Below the pieces are notes generated by a model. That model was not told the DNA's origin. It made no database searches and saw nothing but the letters and a program-made list of their open reading frames with translations. Made by a program: the position numbers and the translations under genes. Below, piece by piece: positions 49,988 through 59,370 of a stretch of 64,000 nucleotides of DNA. This stretch comes from Actinomadura violacea (GTDB lineage Bacteria > Actinomycetota > Actinomycetes > Streptosporangiales > Streptosporangiaceae), in NCBI RefSeq assembly GCF_017573465.1, contig NZ_JAGEPF010000036.1, forward strand, positions 50,732 through 114,731. The letters run 5' to 3'. Numbering within the stretch: position 1 is the first letter of the stretch; every line of letters starts with the position of its first letter.

Positions 49988-51406
49988 ATGGGACTGCGAC
50001 GCTCCGTGCGCGCCGGTGCGAGCGGCGCGGGCAGGACGCTGCGCGGCATGCGCTCGGCGGTGTCCGGCGCGGGCCGGCTCACCCGGCGCGTCACGCACGC
50101 GCGCGGCGCCGGGCGCAGCGGCCTCGGCGACCTGATCGAGGCGTCCGCGCTGAACTCGGCCGGCGACGCGCTGGTCACCGTCGCGCTCGCCGGGACGCTG
50201 TTCTTCGGCCTGGACGTGAACCAGGCGCGCGGCCAGGTCGCCCTGTACCTGCTGGTCACGATGGCGCCGTTCGCGCTGGTCGCGCCGCTGATCGGGCCGG
50301 CGCTGGACCGGATGCGGCACGCCCGCCGGTACGCGGTCGCCGCGACGTTCGCGGTGCGCGGCCTGCTGTGCTGGGGGATGGCGGGCGCCGTCGCGCACAA
50401 CGACCCGGTCACGTTCCTGCCCGCCGCGTTCGGCGTGCTGGTGACCTCGAAGGCGTTCGGGGTGCTGCGCGCCGCGGTCACCCCGCAGCTGCTGCCGGAC
50501 GAGATCACGCTGGTCACGGCGAACGCCCGCGCCTCGTTCGCCGGGCTGGTCGCCTCGTCCGTCGCCGCCCCGGCGGGCGCGGGCCTCGCCGTGCTGATCG
50601 GCCCCGGCTGGGTGCTGCGCATCGGCACGGCGGTGTTCCTGCTCGGCATCGTGTTCGCGATGCGGCTGCCCAAGCACGTGGACCTGCCCGACACCGCCCA
50701 GCCCCCCGACGCGGACGCACCCGACGCCGCGGCCGACGAACCCGCCGCGCCCGCCCGGCACTGGCGGACGCTGCCGCGCGTCGGCCCGGTCGTCGCGGAA
50801 GCGATGCAGGCGAACGCGGTGCTGCGCGCCCTGTCCGGCTTCCTGGTGCTCTACCTGGCGTTCCTGCTGCGCCAGGAGCGGTTCGACCCGGTGTCGCACA
50901 ACGTCGCGCTCGGCCTGCTCGCCGCGTTCGCCGGCGCCGGCGGCCTCGTCGGCACCGCGCTCGGCGCCTGGATGAAGGCGCGGGCGCCCCGGCTGATCGT
51001 CACCGCGACGCTCGCCGCCGTCACCGCCGTGACGGCCGTCAGCGCGCTGTTCTTCGGCCTGTGGGCCGCGCTCGCGGTGGCGCTCGCGGCCGGACTCGGC
51101 CAGGTCCTCGGCAAGCTGTCGATGGACGCGGTCGTCCAGCGGGAGATCGGCGACGAGGTCCGCTCGTCGACGTTCGCGGTGACCGAGACCCTGCACCAGC
51201 TCGCCTGGGTGGTCGGCGGGCTCGTCGGCCTCGGCATGTCGATCGTCGCCGACGGCCGCGTCGCGCTCGCCATCGTCGCGGCGGCGCTCGCGCTGTCGCT
51301 GGGCCTGCTGCTGACCCGCCGCGCCGGCGCGCGCCGCCGCGTCCGCTCCGACCCGGGCGCCGCCGTCAAGGACGACGCCCACGGCCGGATGCGCGCGCCC
51401 GGCTAG
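49988..51406 (+). CDS. MFS transporter
   Basis: The 472-residue protein has a basic 45-residue N-terminus and about 12 membrane helices. Features include FGLDVNQARGQVALYLLVTM and APLIGPALDRMRHARRYA, the latter in place of the usual TMS2-3 loop, and VTANARASFAGLVASSVAAP. This branch lies beside DUF3027 genes in many actinomycetes. Substrate unknown. ATG 49988 follows an AGGAGAGA stretch at an unusually long distance. Its stop shares three bases with the convergent cold-shock gene (CTAG). Confidence 0.85.
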   Translation: MGLRRSVRAGASGAGRTLRGMRSAVSGAGRLTRRVTHARGAGRSGLGDLIEASALNSAGDALVTVALAGTLFFGLDVNQARGQVALYLLVTMAPFALVAPLIGPALDRMRHARRYAVAATFAVRGLLCWGMAGAVAHNDPVTFLPAAFGVLVTSKAFGVLRAAVTPQLLPDEITLVTANARASFAGLVASSVAAPAGAGLAVLIGPGWVLRIGTAVFLLGIVFAMRLPKHVDLPDTAQPPDADAPDAAADEPAAPARHWRTLPRVGPVVAEAMQANAVLRALSGFLVLYLAFLLRQERFDPVSHNVALGLLAAFAGAGGLVGTALGAWMKARAPRLIVTATLAAVTAVTAVSALFFGLWAALAVALAAGLGQVLGKLSMDAVVQREIGDEVRSSTFAVTETLHQLAWVVGGLVGLGMSIVADGRVALAIVAAALALSLGLLLTRRAGARRRVRSDPGAAVKDDAHGRMRAPG

Positions 51407-51798
51407 GCGCTGATGTCGTCGGCCACCGCGCGCAGCACGGTCGCGATCTTCTTCGCCTCGGCCGGGGCCGGGTGCTTGCCGCGCCGGTAGGTGTTGGAGA
51501 TCCCGTCCAGCAGCTTGATCAGGTCCTCGGTGATGACGACCATCTCGTCCGGCTTCTTGCGCCGCTGCTTGGCGATGGTCCGCTCGACCGACGGCAGGCT
51601 CTCCAGCACGCGCACCTGCAGGGCCTGCTGCCCGCGCCGGCCCTCGACCACGCCGAACTCGATGCGCTGGCCCGGCTTCAGCGCCGTCACGCCGCCCGGC
51701 AGCGCCGAGGAGTGCACGAAGACCTCACCGCCGTCGTCGCGGGTGAGGAAGCCGAACCCCTTGTCGGAGTCGTACCACTTGACCTTGCCAGTCGGCAC
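51403..51798 (-). CDS. Cold-shock domain protein with C-terminal extension
   Basis: The 131-residue protein begins with a CspA-type cold-shock domain (about 1-65) with both RNA-binding motifs, KGFGFLTRDDG and EVFVHSSAL. A 65-residue charged helical extension follows (VERTIAKQRRKKPDEMVVIT and AEAKKIATVLRAVADDISA), absent from ordinary 67-residue cold-shock proteins. It probably binds RNA or ssDNA, and the extension may bind a partner. GTG 51798 has GAGG 6-9 nt upstream. It is convergent with the MFS gene, overlapping at the stop codons. Confidence 0.9.
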   Translation of the reverse strand: MPTGKVKWYDSDKGFGFLTRDDGGEVFVHSSALPGGVTALKPGQRIEFGVVEGRRGQQALQVRVLESLPSVERTIAKQRRKKPDEMVVITEDLIKLLDGISNTYRRGKHPAPAEAKKIATVLRAVADDISA

Positions 51799-51973
51799 GG
51801 GATACCTCGTTCGGTAATCGTCCTGAATCGACCCCAAGATTAGTGCCTCGCCGGATACCGGGGAACATGCCGGGACCCCCCCGCGAAGCCCCTGGGGCAA
51901 CGGGATGAAGCTATCCCGGACATCGCCCCCGCGGCACCCCGATATCGCCCGGCCCGGCACCCGCGGACGGCGG

Positions 51974-52624
51974 TCAGGCGGCCGCGAACTCCGCGAGCCA
52001 CCCCGGGAAGGCGTTCAGGTCGGGAAGGACGACGTCCGCGCCGTAGGCGGTGAGCGCGGCGGAGTCGAACGCGCCGGTCGCGACCCCGACGGCCACGGCG
52101 GACGCGGCGCGCGCCGCGTCCACGTCACCGGTGTGGTCGCCGATGTAGGCGCGCGCGCCGTGCTCGCGCAGCACGGTGCCCTTGTCGGCGCCGAACAGCC
52201 CGCCGACGGCGATGTCCACGTCCAGGCCCAGGAAGCTCACGGTGCGCTCGGTGTCGCGCTGGTTCTTCCCCGACACCACGACGACCTGTCCGCCCACCGA
52301 CCGGACGGCCTCCAGCGCCGCGACCGCGCCCGGCATCAGCCCGGTCGCGGGGATCGCCACGTCCGGGTAGATCTCCCGGTAGAGATCCATCATGGCGGGC
52401 ACCCGCTCGGGCGGGAACCAGTAGGCCATCTCGACCTCTAGCGGCGGGCCGATCCGTTGCAGGACCAGGTCCGTGTCGATGGCCACGCCGGTCTGCGCCG
52501 CCATCGCGGTGTACACGGCGGCGATGGCGGCACGCGTGTCGGCCAGCGTGAGGTCGAGGTCGAAGCCGACGGAGAATCCGGCACCATCCGGACGGGGAAT
52601 CTTCGGCGAATCAAGGTCCAGCAC
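51974..52624 (-). CDS. HAD-superfamily phosphatase
   Basis: The 216-residue hydrolase has motif I FDLDLTLADTRA (nucleophile and acid aspartates), motif II VVVVSGKNQRD, and motif III/IV in ADKGTVL and YIGDHTGDVDAA. The cap domain is helical and C1-type, as in phosphoglycolate phosphatase. The substrate is a phosphorylated small molecule that cannot be named from sequence. The start is GTG 52624. It is separated from the cold-shock gene by 175 bp and from a divergent membrane protein by 337 bp. Confidence 0.88.
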   Translation of the reverse strand: MLDLDSPKIPRPDGAGFSVGFDLDLTLADTRAAIAAVYTAMAAQTGVAIDTDLVLQRIGPPLEVEMAYWFPPERVPAMMDLYREIYPDVAIPATGLMPGAVAALEAVRSVGGQVVVVSGKNQRDTERTVSFLGLDVDIAVGGLFGADKGTVLREHGARAYIGDHTGDVDAARAASAVAVGVATGAFDSAALTAYGADVVLPDLNAFPGWLAEFAAA

Positions 52625-52961
52625 GCTTCACAGGGTAAAGGTCCGGTATGGAGCGATTGCCAACGCCGGGGCGCGCGCGGGACGGAACGGGCCGCACGGG
52701 CCCGGACGCAAGTACCCGCGCTCTCCCGGTAGTGGCGATGCGACGGGATCCGAGTAGGAGAGCGCGGGAACTCTTGGCGCGGGGACCTTGTCGTGCCCGG
52801 CCCGGTCTGGTCTGCCGGGTTCCGGGCGGCCGCCCGTGCCGTGGTGATACCCGCGCCCCCTGCCGAAAACCGCGTGACCAGGAAAAACGTAGGGCTCGAA
52901 CGAGCCACCCGGACCCCAAGGACGAGCAGCCGCAGGCCGGCCCGGCGAAGGAGGGCGCCCC
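52625..52961. other. 337-bp gap with a 12-bp inverted repeat
   Basis: There is no gene here. CCCGCGCTCTCC (52715-52726) and GGAGAGCGCGGG (52757-52768) are exact complements with a 30-nt loop, in the leader of the plus-strand membrane-protein gene. This may be an RNA switch, an operator pair or a spacer hairpin. The remainder shows weak, mixed codon use in all frames. Confidence 0.5.
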
Positions 52962-53432
52962 ATGGCAGACAACAGGGCAGACGACACCGACCGCACGGTG
53001 GGCGCGCAGGAACCGGTGAGGCCGGACCCCGGCCGCACCGAACCCGCGGGCACGGGCACGACCGCCCGGCACGCCATGACCGGGACGCGCCTGGACCCGG
53101 GCGACAGCCGGTCCCGGCGGCCGTTCGCCGCCTCCGCCGCGGCCGCCCGCAAGCGCACCGTCGACCTGATCGCCGCCGTGATCTCCATCGTGACGACGGT
53201 CGTGGTGCTGGTCCTCGCGTTCCACATCCTGTTCGTGGTGTTCGACGCCAACACCGGCAACGACCTCGTGCACTGGTTCGGCGCCCGCGCGGACGAGCTG
53301 GCCTGGCAGTTCAAGGACGTCTTCCAGCCCGACAACGCCAAGGTCGGCGTGGCCGTCAACTACGGCCTCGCGGCGCTGGTCTACCTCGTCATCGGGCGGA
53401 TCGTGGTGGCCCTCGTCCGCCGCGCCGCCTGA
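52962..53432 (+). CDS. Two-helix membrane protein of unknown function
   Basis: The 156-residue protein has a hydrophilic N-terminus (about 1-65), a membrane helix (about 66-90, LIAAVISIVTTVVVLVLAFH), a loop with FGARADELAWQFKDVFQPD, and a second helix (GLAALVYLVIGRIVVALV). AAGGAGGG precedes ATG 52962 by 8 nt. Such two-helix proteins occur widely in actinomycetes without a function. It is convergent with the next gene. Confidence 0.8.
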   Translation: MADNRADDTDRTVGAQEPVRPDPGRTEPAGTGTTARHAMTGTRLDPGDSRSRRPFAASAAAARKRTVDLIAAVISIVTTVVVLVLAFHILFVVFDANTGNDLVHWFGARADELAWQFKDVFQPDNAKVGVAVNYGLAALVYLVIGRIVVALVRRAA

Positions 53433-53468
53433 TCCGCCGGGGACACCGAGGTCACCGGAGCACCGGGG

Positions 53469-53948
53469 TCACCGGCCGGGGAAGCGGACGACGTCGAAGG
53501 GCCACGCCGTGGTGACCCATTCGCGGACGAAGTCCTCCAGGTCCTTCTCCAGCGCGGTGTCCTCCTCGTCGGCGCGGACCCAGAACACCACGACCGCGTC
53601 GGCGCCGGGCTCGCCGGACGGGGCGACGTGGATGCGGCCGAGCTGCCGCTCCCCGTCCGGCGTGTTCACCACGTAGCTGAAGGAGCGGCGCAGCTGGCCC
53701 TCCTTCTGCAGCCACGCGACGTCGATCAGCGCCTGCTCGAAGGTGAACTCGCGGTCCGGCCAGCCCCACTCCGGGCCGAACCGGCCGGCGAGCCGGTCCA
53801 GGCTGCCGATCACCGCGCCGTAGTCCTTGACGACGTCGTGCACGGTGATCGGGCGGATCTGGAACCGGGGTCCGGCGACCAGCGTGGGCACCACGAAGTC
53901 CTCGGGGAGGAAGGCCCCGTCGGCCGCCTTCCGCGGAGACATGAACAT
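53469..53948 (-). CDS. GNAT-like acetyltransferase family protein
   Basis: The 159-residue protein has the pattern of an acyltransferase-like (GNAT-type) fold: LEDF-type start, FQIRPITVHDVVKDYGAVIG, a strand-rich centre with SFSYVVNTPDGERQLGRIHV, and a final WVTTAWPFDVVRFPGR. The acetyl-CoA loop (Q/RxxGxG/A) is not clear, so activity is unsure. ATG 53948 has AAGGG 6 nt upstream. It is divergent from a TetR gene, with 166 bp between, so TetR control is possible. Confidence 0.6.
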   Translation of the reverse strand: MFMSPRKAADGAFLPEDFVVPTLVAGPRFQIRPITVHDVVKDYGAVIGSLDRLAGRFGPEWGWPDREFTFEQALIDVAWLQKEGQLRRSFSYVVNTPDGERQLGRIHVAPSGEPGADAVVVFWVRADEEDTALEKDLEDFVREWVTTAWPFDVVRFPGR

Positions 53949-54114
53949 CGTCGACCCTTCCGGGGACGCCCCTTCCGGCACAGGGGCGCGGGGCATCGAA
54001 CTCTAGTCGCCCCCGGGGCGGGGCGAGGCGCGTCACGAATTCGGGCGCGCCGGGGCGCGGCAGGGGCCCGCAGGTCCAACATGCCTTACTGTTCTTCCGG
54101 AGGAATTCATCACC

Positions 54115-54732
54115 ATGACGACATCTACGCGCGAGCGGATCGTGAGCGAGTCGCTCCGCCTGTTCGCGGACCGGGGCTACGCGGCGACCTCGGTGGCCGA
54201 GATCGAGGCGGCGGCCGGGCTGTCGCCCGGCGCGGGGGGCCTGTACCGGCACTTCCGGTCCAAGGAGGAGGTGCTCGCCTCCGCCATCCGCGAGCACATC
54301 GAGCGGACCCGCGAGCAGATCAGCACCGTGCTGGACCATGCGGAGGTCTTCGCGGACCGCCCGCTCGAGGTGCGGCTGCGGATGACCTGCCAGGCGGGGC
54401 TGGCGAAGATGCGCGAGGAGCAGGACCTGATCCGGGTGCTGTTCCGCGACCTCGACCAGTTCCCGAACCTGGTCGCGGAGATGCGCGAGGGCATCGTCAA
54501 CCCGCTGTACGACGGGATCGCGACCTGGCTGTCGCAGCAGCCGGAGTACGCGGGCGCCGAGGAGGACTGGGCGGCGGTCGCCTCGATCCTCGGCGGCGCC
54601 GTCGTCAACTACTGGCTGGCGAACGAGTCGATGTACGAGCCGCCGACGCGGATCGACGAGAAGCGGTTCGTGGAGAGCTGGGCCCGGCTCGGGCTCGGCC
54701 TGGTGAACCTGGAGCGCACGCCGGCGTCCTGA
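54115..54732 (+). CDS. TetR/AcrR-family regulator
   Basis: The 205-residue regulator has the TetR helix-turn-helix at about 5-55 (RERIVSESLRLFADRGYAAT, then VAEIEAAAGLSPGAGGLYRH) and a helical C-terminal ligand domain. GGAGGAATTC lies just upstream of ATG 54115. It stands opposite the GNAT-like gene and ahead of the helicase-associated gene. Target and ligand unknown. Confidence 0.92.
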   Translation: MTTSTRERIVSESLRLFADRGYAATSVAEIEAAAGLSPGAGGLYRHFRSKEEVLASAIREHIERTREQISTVLDHAEVFADRPLEVRLRMTCQAGLAKMREEQDLIRVLFRDLDQFPNLVAEMREGIVNPLYDGIATWLSQQPEYAGAEEDWAAVASILGGAVVNYWLANESMYEPPTRIDEKRFVESWARLGLGLVNLERTPAS

Positions 54733-54969
54733 CCCGCCGTTCCCGGCCGTTCCCGTACCGCGCCGGACGGCGTGTCCGGCACGCGTTCCTCCACGTGCCG
54801 CGGCCGCCTCTCACGTGCCGCACCGGCCGCCTTCCGCGTGCCGCACCGGCCGCACCGTCGCGCCTCTTACCCTGGGAGGGTCCCGCCCGCAGCGTCCCGA
54901 CATGCGCGAACGCGCCGTCGCCGGGGCGCGGCGAGCCGGGGCGCCCGCGACACTAAGGTGGCGAACGGC

Positions 54970-57351
54970 ATGGAATCGTATGCGGACTGGCTCCGCGCGC
55001 GAGGCGACGACGAGCTTCGCGCGCTGCTGGCCGCGCGTCCGGAGCTGCTCGCGCCCGTCCCCGCGGACCTGACCGCGCTCGCCGCGCGCGCCGCGACGCC
55101 CGCCGCGGTCTCCCGCGCCCTCGACCGGCTCGACCGGTTCACGCTTGCGGTGCTGGAGGCGGTGCTCGTCGTGCCGCCGCCGGTGCTCCCGGACGCGCTG
55201 GCCGCCGCGCTCGGCGCCGCCCCGGGGCTGGTCGGCGACGCCGTCGAGCGGCTGCTGCGGTTCGGGCTGGTGTGGCGGAACGGCGGCGGCGCGCTGAACG
55301 CGGCGCCGGGCGTCCGGCAGGGCCTGCCGCATCCGGCGGGGCTGGGCCCGCCCGTCCAGGAGGTCTTCGCCGGGTACCCCGTCGAGCGGCTGTCCGAGCT
55401 CGTCACCGATCTGCAGGACGAGGCGCCGCGCGGGTTCGCCGACGCGGCGCGGCTGCTGCGCCGGCTCGCCGAGCTGCTCGCCGACCCGGCGCCGCTGGTG
55501 GAGGCGGCCGGCCCGGAGGCGCGGTCCGCGCTGGACGCGCTGGCCTGGGGCCCGCCGGTGGGACGGGTCGCCGACGCGCGCCGTCCCGTCCGGGTCGACA
55601 CCGCCGCCACCCCGATCGAGCGCCTCCTCGCGCGCGGGCTCCTCGCCGCCGAGGACGACCGGACGGTCACGCTGCCCCGGGAGGTCGCGCTGCATCTGCG
55701 CGGCGGCCGGCTGTTCCAGGACCTGCAGGCCGAGCCGCCGCCGCTCGGCCAGGAGCCGTCCGGCGCGCCCCGCGGCGAGGACATGGTCGTCCGCGCCGCC
55801 GCCGGCGAGGCGTTCAACGGGGTCCGGCTGATCGAGGAGCTGCTGGAGCGCTGGGGGCTGGAGCCGCCGCCGGTGCTGCGCAGCGGCGGCCTCGCCGTCC
55901 GCGACCTGCGCAACGCCGCGACGCTGCTGGACGTCCCGGAGTGGAAGGCGGCGCTGCTGGTCGAGGTCGCGTACGCGGCGGGCCTGCTGACCCGCAGCGG
56001 CGACCTCGACGGCGAGTGGCTGCCGACCCCCGCCTACGACCTGTGGCTGATGCGCGACACCGCGGGCCGCTGGACGGAGCTGGCGCGCGGCTGGCTGAAG
56101 TCGGACCGGGCCGCCGGGCTCGCCGGGGAGCGCGACGACCGGGACCGGCTGATCAACGCGCTGAGCGAGGCGATGGTGCGCAGCAGCGCCCCCGCGACCC
56201 GGCGCGCCGCGCTGGAGATCCTCGCCGGCGCCGAGCGCGGCACGCCGGTGGACGCCGACGCGCTGCGGGCCCGGCTGGCGTGGCTGCGCCCCCGCCGCGG
56301 CGGCCCGGCCCGCGACCGGCTCGTCGGCTGGACGCTGCGCGAGGCCGCGGCGCTCGGCCTCACCGGGTTCGGCGAGCTCGCGCCGTTCGCCCGCGACCTG
56401 CTCGCCGGCGACGACCCCGAGCCCGGCCTGGAGAAGTACCTGCCCGACCCGGTCGACCGGATCCTCATCCAGGCCGACCTGACCGCGGTCGCGCCGGGGC
56501 CGCTGGTCACCGAGCTGAGCCGGGAGCTGGCGCTCGCCGCCGACGTCGAGTCGACCGGCGGCGCGACCGTGTACCGGTTCACCCCCGAGTCGATCCGCCG
56601 CGCCCTGGACGCCGGCCGCACCGCCGACGACGTCAGCGGCCTGCTGGCCCGGCACTCGGCGACGCCGCTGCCGCAGCCGCTCACCTACCTCATCGACGAC
56701 GTGGCGCGCCGGCACGGGCACCTGCGCGTCGGCTCCCTCGCCTCCTACGTGCGGACCGACTCGGCCGGCACGCTCGACGAGATCCTCGCCGACCGCCGCG
56801 CGGCGGCGCTGCGGCTGTACCGGCTCGCCCCGACGGTGCTGGCGTCCAGCCTGCACCGCGGCGAGCTGCTCGACGGGCTGCGCGCGATGGGCCTCGCGCC
56901 GGTCGCCGAGTCGCCGGGCGGCGGCGTGATCGTGACGCGGCCGGACGCGCAGCGCGCCGAGCCGCCGCCGACCGCCGAGATCGTCCGGCTGCGCCCGGAC
57001 GACACCGCGGACGCCTCGATGATCTCCGCGGCGGTGCGCGCGCTGCGGGCCGGCGACGAGGCGTCCCGGCACGGCGCCGAGCAGGCCCGGCTGCGCGCGG
57101 ACGCCCCGTCCGGCGAGCCGCCCCGGTCCCCGGCGATGGCGACGATCGAGCGGCTGCGCGGCGCCGTCGACCGCGGCGGCCGGGTGTGGATCGGCTACCT
57201 GGACCAGCAGGGCCAGGCGTCCAGCCGGATCGTCGAGCCGGTCCGGGTGGAGGGCGGCTTCCTCACCGGCTACGACGCGACCCGCGCCGCGGTGCACCGG
57301 TTCGCGCTGCACCGCATCACCGGCGTCGCCGAGCTGGACGACGAGGCCTGA
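54970..57351 (+). CDS. Helicase-associated protein with C-terminal WYL-like domain
   Basis: The 793-residue protein matches the actinobacterial helicase C-terminal (Helicase_C_3/XPB-Ssl2-like) family: the start ESYADWLRARGDDELRALLA, several helical winged-helix segments, and the central domain EKYLPDPVDRILIQADLTAV, then LSRELALAADVESTGGATVY. No Walker motif is present, so it is not itself a motor. The last 70 residues (TIERLRGAVDRGGRVWIGYL, then EPVRVEGGFLTGYDATRAAV) look like a WYL domain, which binds nucleic acids or ligands. It is probably a partner of the XPB-like helicase encoded 2.5 kb downstream. Confidence 0.88.
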   Translation: MESYADWLRARGDDELRALLAARPELLAPVPADLTALAARAATPAAVSRALDRLDRFTLAVLEAVLVVPPPVLPDALAAALGAAPGLVGDAVERLLRFGLVWRNGGGALNAAPGVRQGLPHPAGLGPPVQEVFAGYPVERLSELVTDLQDEAPRGFADAARLLRRLAELLADPAPLVEAAGPEARSALDALAWGPPVGRVADARRPVRVDTAATPIERLLARGLLAAEDDRTVTLPREVALHLRGGRLFQDLQAEPPPLGQEPSGAPRGEDMVVRAAAGEAFNGVRLIEELLERWGLEPPPVLRSGGLAVRDLRNAATLLDVPEWKAALLVEVAYAAGLLTRSGDLDGEWLPTPAYDLWLMRDTAGRWTELARGWLKSDRAAGLAGERDDRDRLINALSEAMVRSSAPATRRAALEILAGAERGTPVDADALRARLAWLRPRRGGPARDRLVGWTLREAAALGLTGFGELAPFARDLLAGDDPEPGLEKYLPDPVDRILIQADLTAVAPGPLVTELSRELALAADVESTGGATVYRFTPESIRRALDAGRTADDVSGLLARHSATPLPQPLTYLIDDVARRHGHLRVGSLASYVRTDSAGTLDEILADRRAAALRLYRLAPTVLASSLHRGELLDGLRAMGLAPVAESPGGGVIVTRPDAQRAEPPPTAEIVRLRPDDTADASMISAAVRALRAGDEASRHGAEQARLRADAPSGEPPRSPAMATIERLRGAVDRGGRVWIGYLDQQGQASSRIVEPVRVEGGFLTGYDATRAAVHRFALHRITGVAELDDEA

Positions 57352-57453
57352 TCCGTCCGGGTCCGGCCGCACGGAACCACCGGGCCGCCCGATCTGTCCA
57401 ACCATGTGTCCTATCGGGCGGGTACCGTGCCCTCAAGCGCGAGGAGGCGACCG

Positions 57454-57855
57454 GTGAGCGGATACGGAGGGGTGCCGCCCGGCTGGCACGACCCGTACGG
57501 CGGTCAGGGCGGCTACGGCGGGACGCCGGGGTGGGACGACGGCGGCGCCTACGGCCCGTACGGGCCGCCCGGCGTCCCGCACGCGCCGGCGAGCAACGGC
57601 TCGGCGATCGCGGCGCTGGTCTGCAACTGCGTCGTGGCGCTGCTGTGCTGCAACATCGTCGCCATCCCCGGCATCGTGACGGGCGCGCTCGCCCTCGGCC
57701 GCGTGCAGACCGACCCGGCGTCGGCGCGGCGGCTGACGATCTGGAGCTGGTCGCTGTTCGCGGCGTCGGTGCTCATCGGCATCATCCTCCTGATCGTGTA
57801 CGTGGCCTTCATCGTCACCAGCGACTCGGACTACACCTCGACCGGCGGCGTCTGA
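57454..57855 (+). CDS. DUF4190 membrane protein
   Basis: The 133-residue protein has a glycine/tyrosine/proline-rich N-terminus (about 1-50) followed by two membrane helices with the DUF4190 core (NGSAIAALVCNCVVALLCCN, then IPGIVTGALALGRVQ). Function unknown. GTG 57454 follows GAGGAGG. Its final 25 nt overlap the convergent MFS gene. Confidence 0.85.
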   Translation: MSGYGGVPPGWHDPYGGQGGYGGTPGWDDGGAYGPYGPPGVPHAPASNGSAIAALVCNCVVALLCCNIVAIPGIVTGALALGRVQTDPASARRLTIWSWSLFAASVLIGIILLIVYVAFIVTSDSDYTSTGGV

Positions 57856-59270
57856 GCCGGGACGGGCGCGGCGGCGCGCGGGCGGCGCAGCGCGAGCGCG
57901 ACGAGCGTCCCGGCGGCCATGCCCGCGGCGGCGAGCAGCACGGCGGTGCGGCTCCCGTCGGCGATCGCGGCCCGCAGCAGGTCGCCGGTGCGGCCGCCCG
58001 TCCCGGCGTTCGCGACCGCGGTCAGCACGGCGAGGCCGATCGCGTTGCCGAGGTTCAGCGCGGTCGACGCCATCCCGTTCGCGACGCCCTGCCGCTCCGG
58101 CGCGACGCCGGTGGACGCGGCGATCCACATCGCCGTCCAGACGAGCCCCTGCCCGACGCCGGACACGACCAGTCCCGGCACGGTCGTGAGGAACGCGGCG
58201 CCGATGGCGAACCCGGCGGCGAGCGCCGCGGTGCCGGCGACTCCGGCGGCGAACCCGGTGACGAGCGTCGGCCGCGTCCCGAGCCGTCCCACCATCCGCT
58301 CGCCGAGCTGGGTGCCGGTGGCGATCGCCACGGACGGGACGAGGAACGCCAGCCCCGTCTCCAGCGCCGAGTACCCGTGCACGTTCTGGAACAGGACGGT
58401 CAGGAAGTACGGCAGCGCGCCGAACGTCCCCATGAACACGAACGTGGTCGCGACGCCGACGACGAGGCTGCGGTTGCGCAGCAGCCCGAACGGCATCAGC
58501 GGGTCCGCGCCGCGCGCCTCGACGGCGGCGAACGCGGCCAGCAGCACGGCGGCGACGGCGAACGCCCCGATGATCAGCGGGTCCGTCCAGCCGGCCTCCG
58601 GCCCCTGGACGAGCCCGAACACCAGCAGCGTCGCGCCGCCGGTCACGGTCAGGGCGCCGGGCAGGTCGAACCTGCGCCGTTCCCGGACGGCGCCGCGCCG
58701 GTCGTCGGGGATCACGAACAGCGCCGCGACCGCGACGAGCCCGGCCAGCGGGACGTTCACGAAGAACACGGCGGGCCACCCGAACGCCTGCGTCAGGACG
58801 CCGCCGAGCAGCGCGCCGACGGTCAGCCCGCTCGCCCCGGCGCCGCCCCACACCGCGAGGGCCCGGTTGCGGCGCGGCCCCTCCTCGAACAGCGTGTTGA
58901 GCAGCGACAGCGTGGACGGGAGCAGCAGCGCCCCGCCGATCCCCTGCACGGCCCGCGCCGCGATGATCACGCCGGGGGCGCCGGCGAGCCCGCCCGCGAG
59001 CGAGGACAGCGCGTAGACGGTGAGGGCGGCGACGAACGTCCGGCGCCGTCCGAGCAGGTCGGCGGCGCGCCCGCCGAGCAGCAGGAACCCGCCGGCCAGC
59101 ACCACGTAGGCGCTGATCACCCACTGCTGGGTCTGGCCGGAGAAGCCGAGGTCGGCGCCGATGTCGGGAAGCGCGACATAGACGATGTTGAGGTCGAGGG
59201 AGAAGATCAGCTGCGCCAGGGCGAGGAGCGCGAGGCTCCCGGCCGTCCGGCGCTGGTCGGGTACGGACAT
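57831..59270 (-). CDS. DHA2-family MFS drug exporter
   Basis: The 479-residue protein has about 14 membrane helices of the EmrB/QacA type: LDLNIVYVALPDIGADLGFS, GGRAADLLGRRR after TMS2, and GALLGGVLTQAFGWPAVFFV (motif C region). It is a proton-coupled drug exporter by family. It is divergent from an ArsR gene whose operator-like repeats lie between them, a usual setting for inducible efflux. ATG 59270 is used; ATG 59300 would add 10 residues. Confidence 0.92.
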   Translation of the reverse strand: MSVPDQRRTAGSLALLALAQLIFSLDLNIVYVALPDIGADLGFSGQTQQWVISAYVVLAGGFLLLGGRAADLLGRRRTFVAALTVYALSSLAGGLAGAPGVIIAARAVQGIGGALLLPSTLSLLNTLFEEGPRRNRALAVWGGAGASGLTVGALLGGVLTQAFGWPAVFFVNVPLAGLVAVAALFVIPDDRRGAVRERRRFDLPGALTVTGGATLLVFGLVQGPEAGWTDPLIIGAFAVAAVLLAAFAAVEARGADPLMPFGLLRNRSLVVGVATTFVFMGTFGALPYFLTVLFQNVHGYSALETGLAFLVPSVAIATGTQLGERMVGRLGTRPTLVTGFAAGVAGTAALAAGFAIGAAFLTTVPGLVVSGVGQGLVWTAMWIAASTGVAPERQGVANGMASTALNLGNAIGLAVLTAVANAGTGGRTGDLLRAAIADGSRTAVLLAAAGMAAGTLVALALRRPRAAAPVPAQTPPVEV

Positions 59271-59301
59271 CCGAACGGTGCCTCTCGGAGGATCGGTCAT
59301 G

Positions 59302-59370
59302 ACTGTTCGAATGTTGTCGTACAGTCCAACTGTTCGTCAATATACGTACTGTCGTACCGTCGCGTAGACT
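59302..59370. promoter_or_regulatory. ArsR-type operator array and leaderless promoter
   Basis: ACTGTTCG occurs at 59302-59309 and 59329-59336, and ACTGTCGTAC at 59348. ACAGT-CCA-ACTGT (59321-59333) is a perfect palindrome. A TAGACT -10 (59365-59370) ends 7 nt before the ArsR ATG, implying a leaderless transcript. All are in the divergent space with the DHA2 exporter. Confidence 0.5.
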
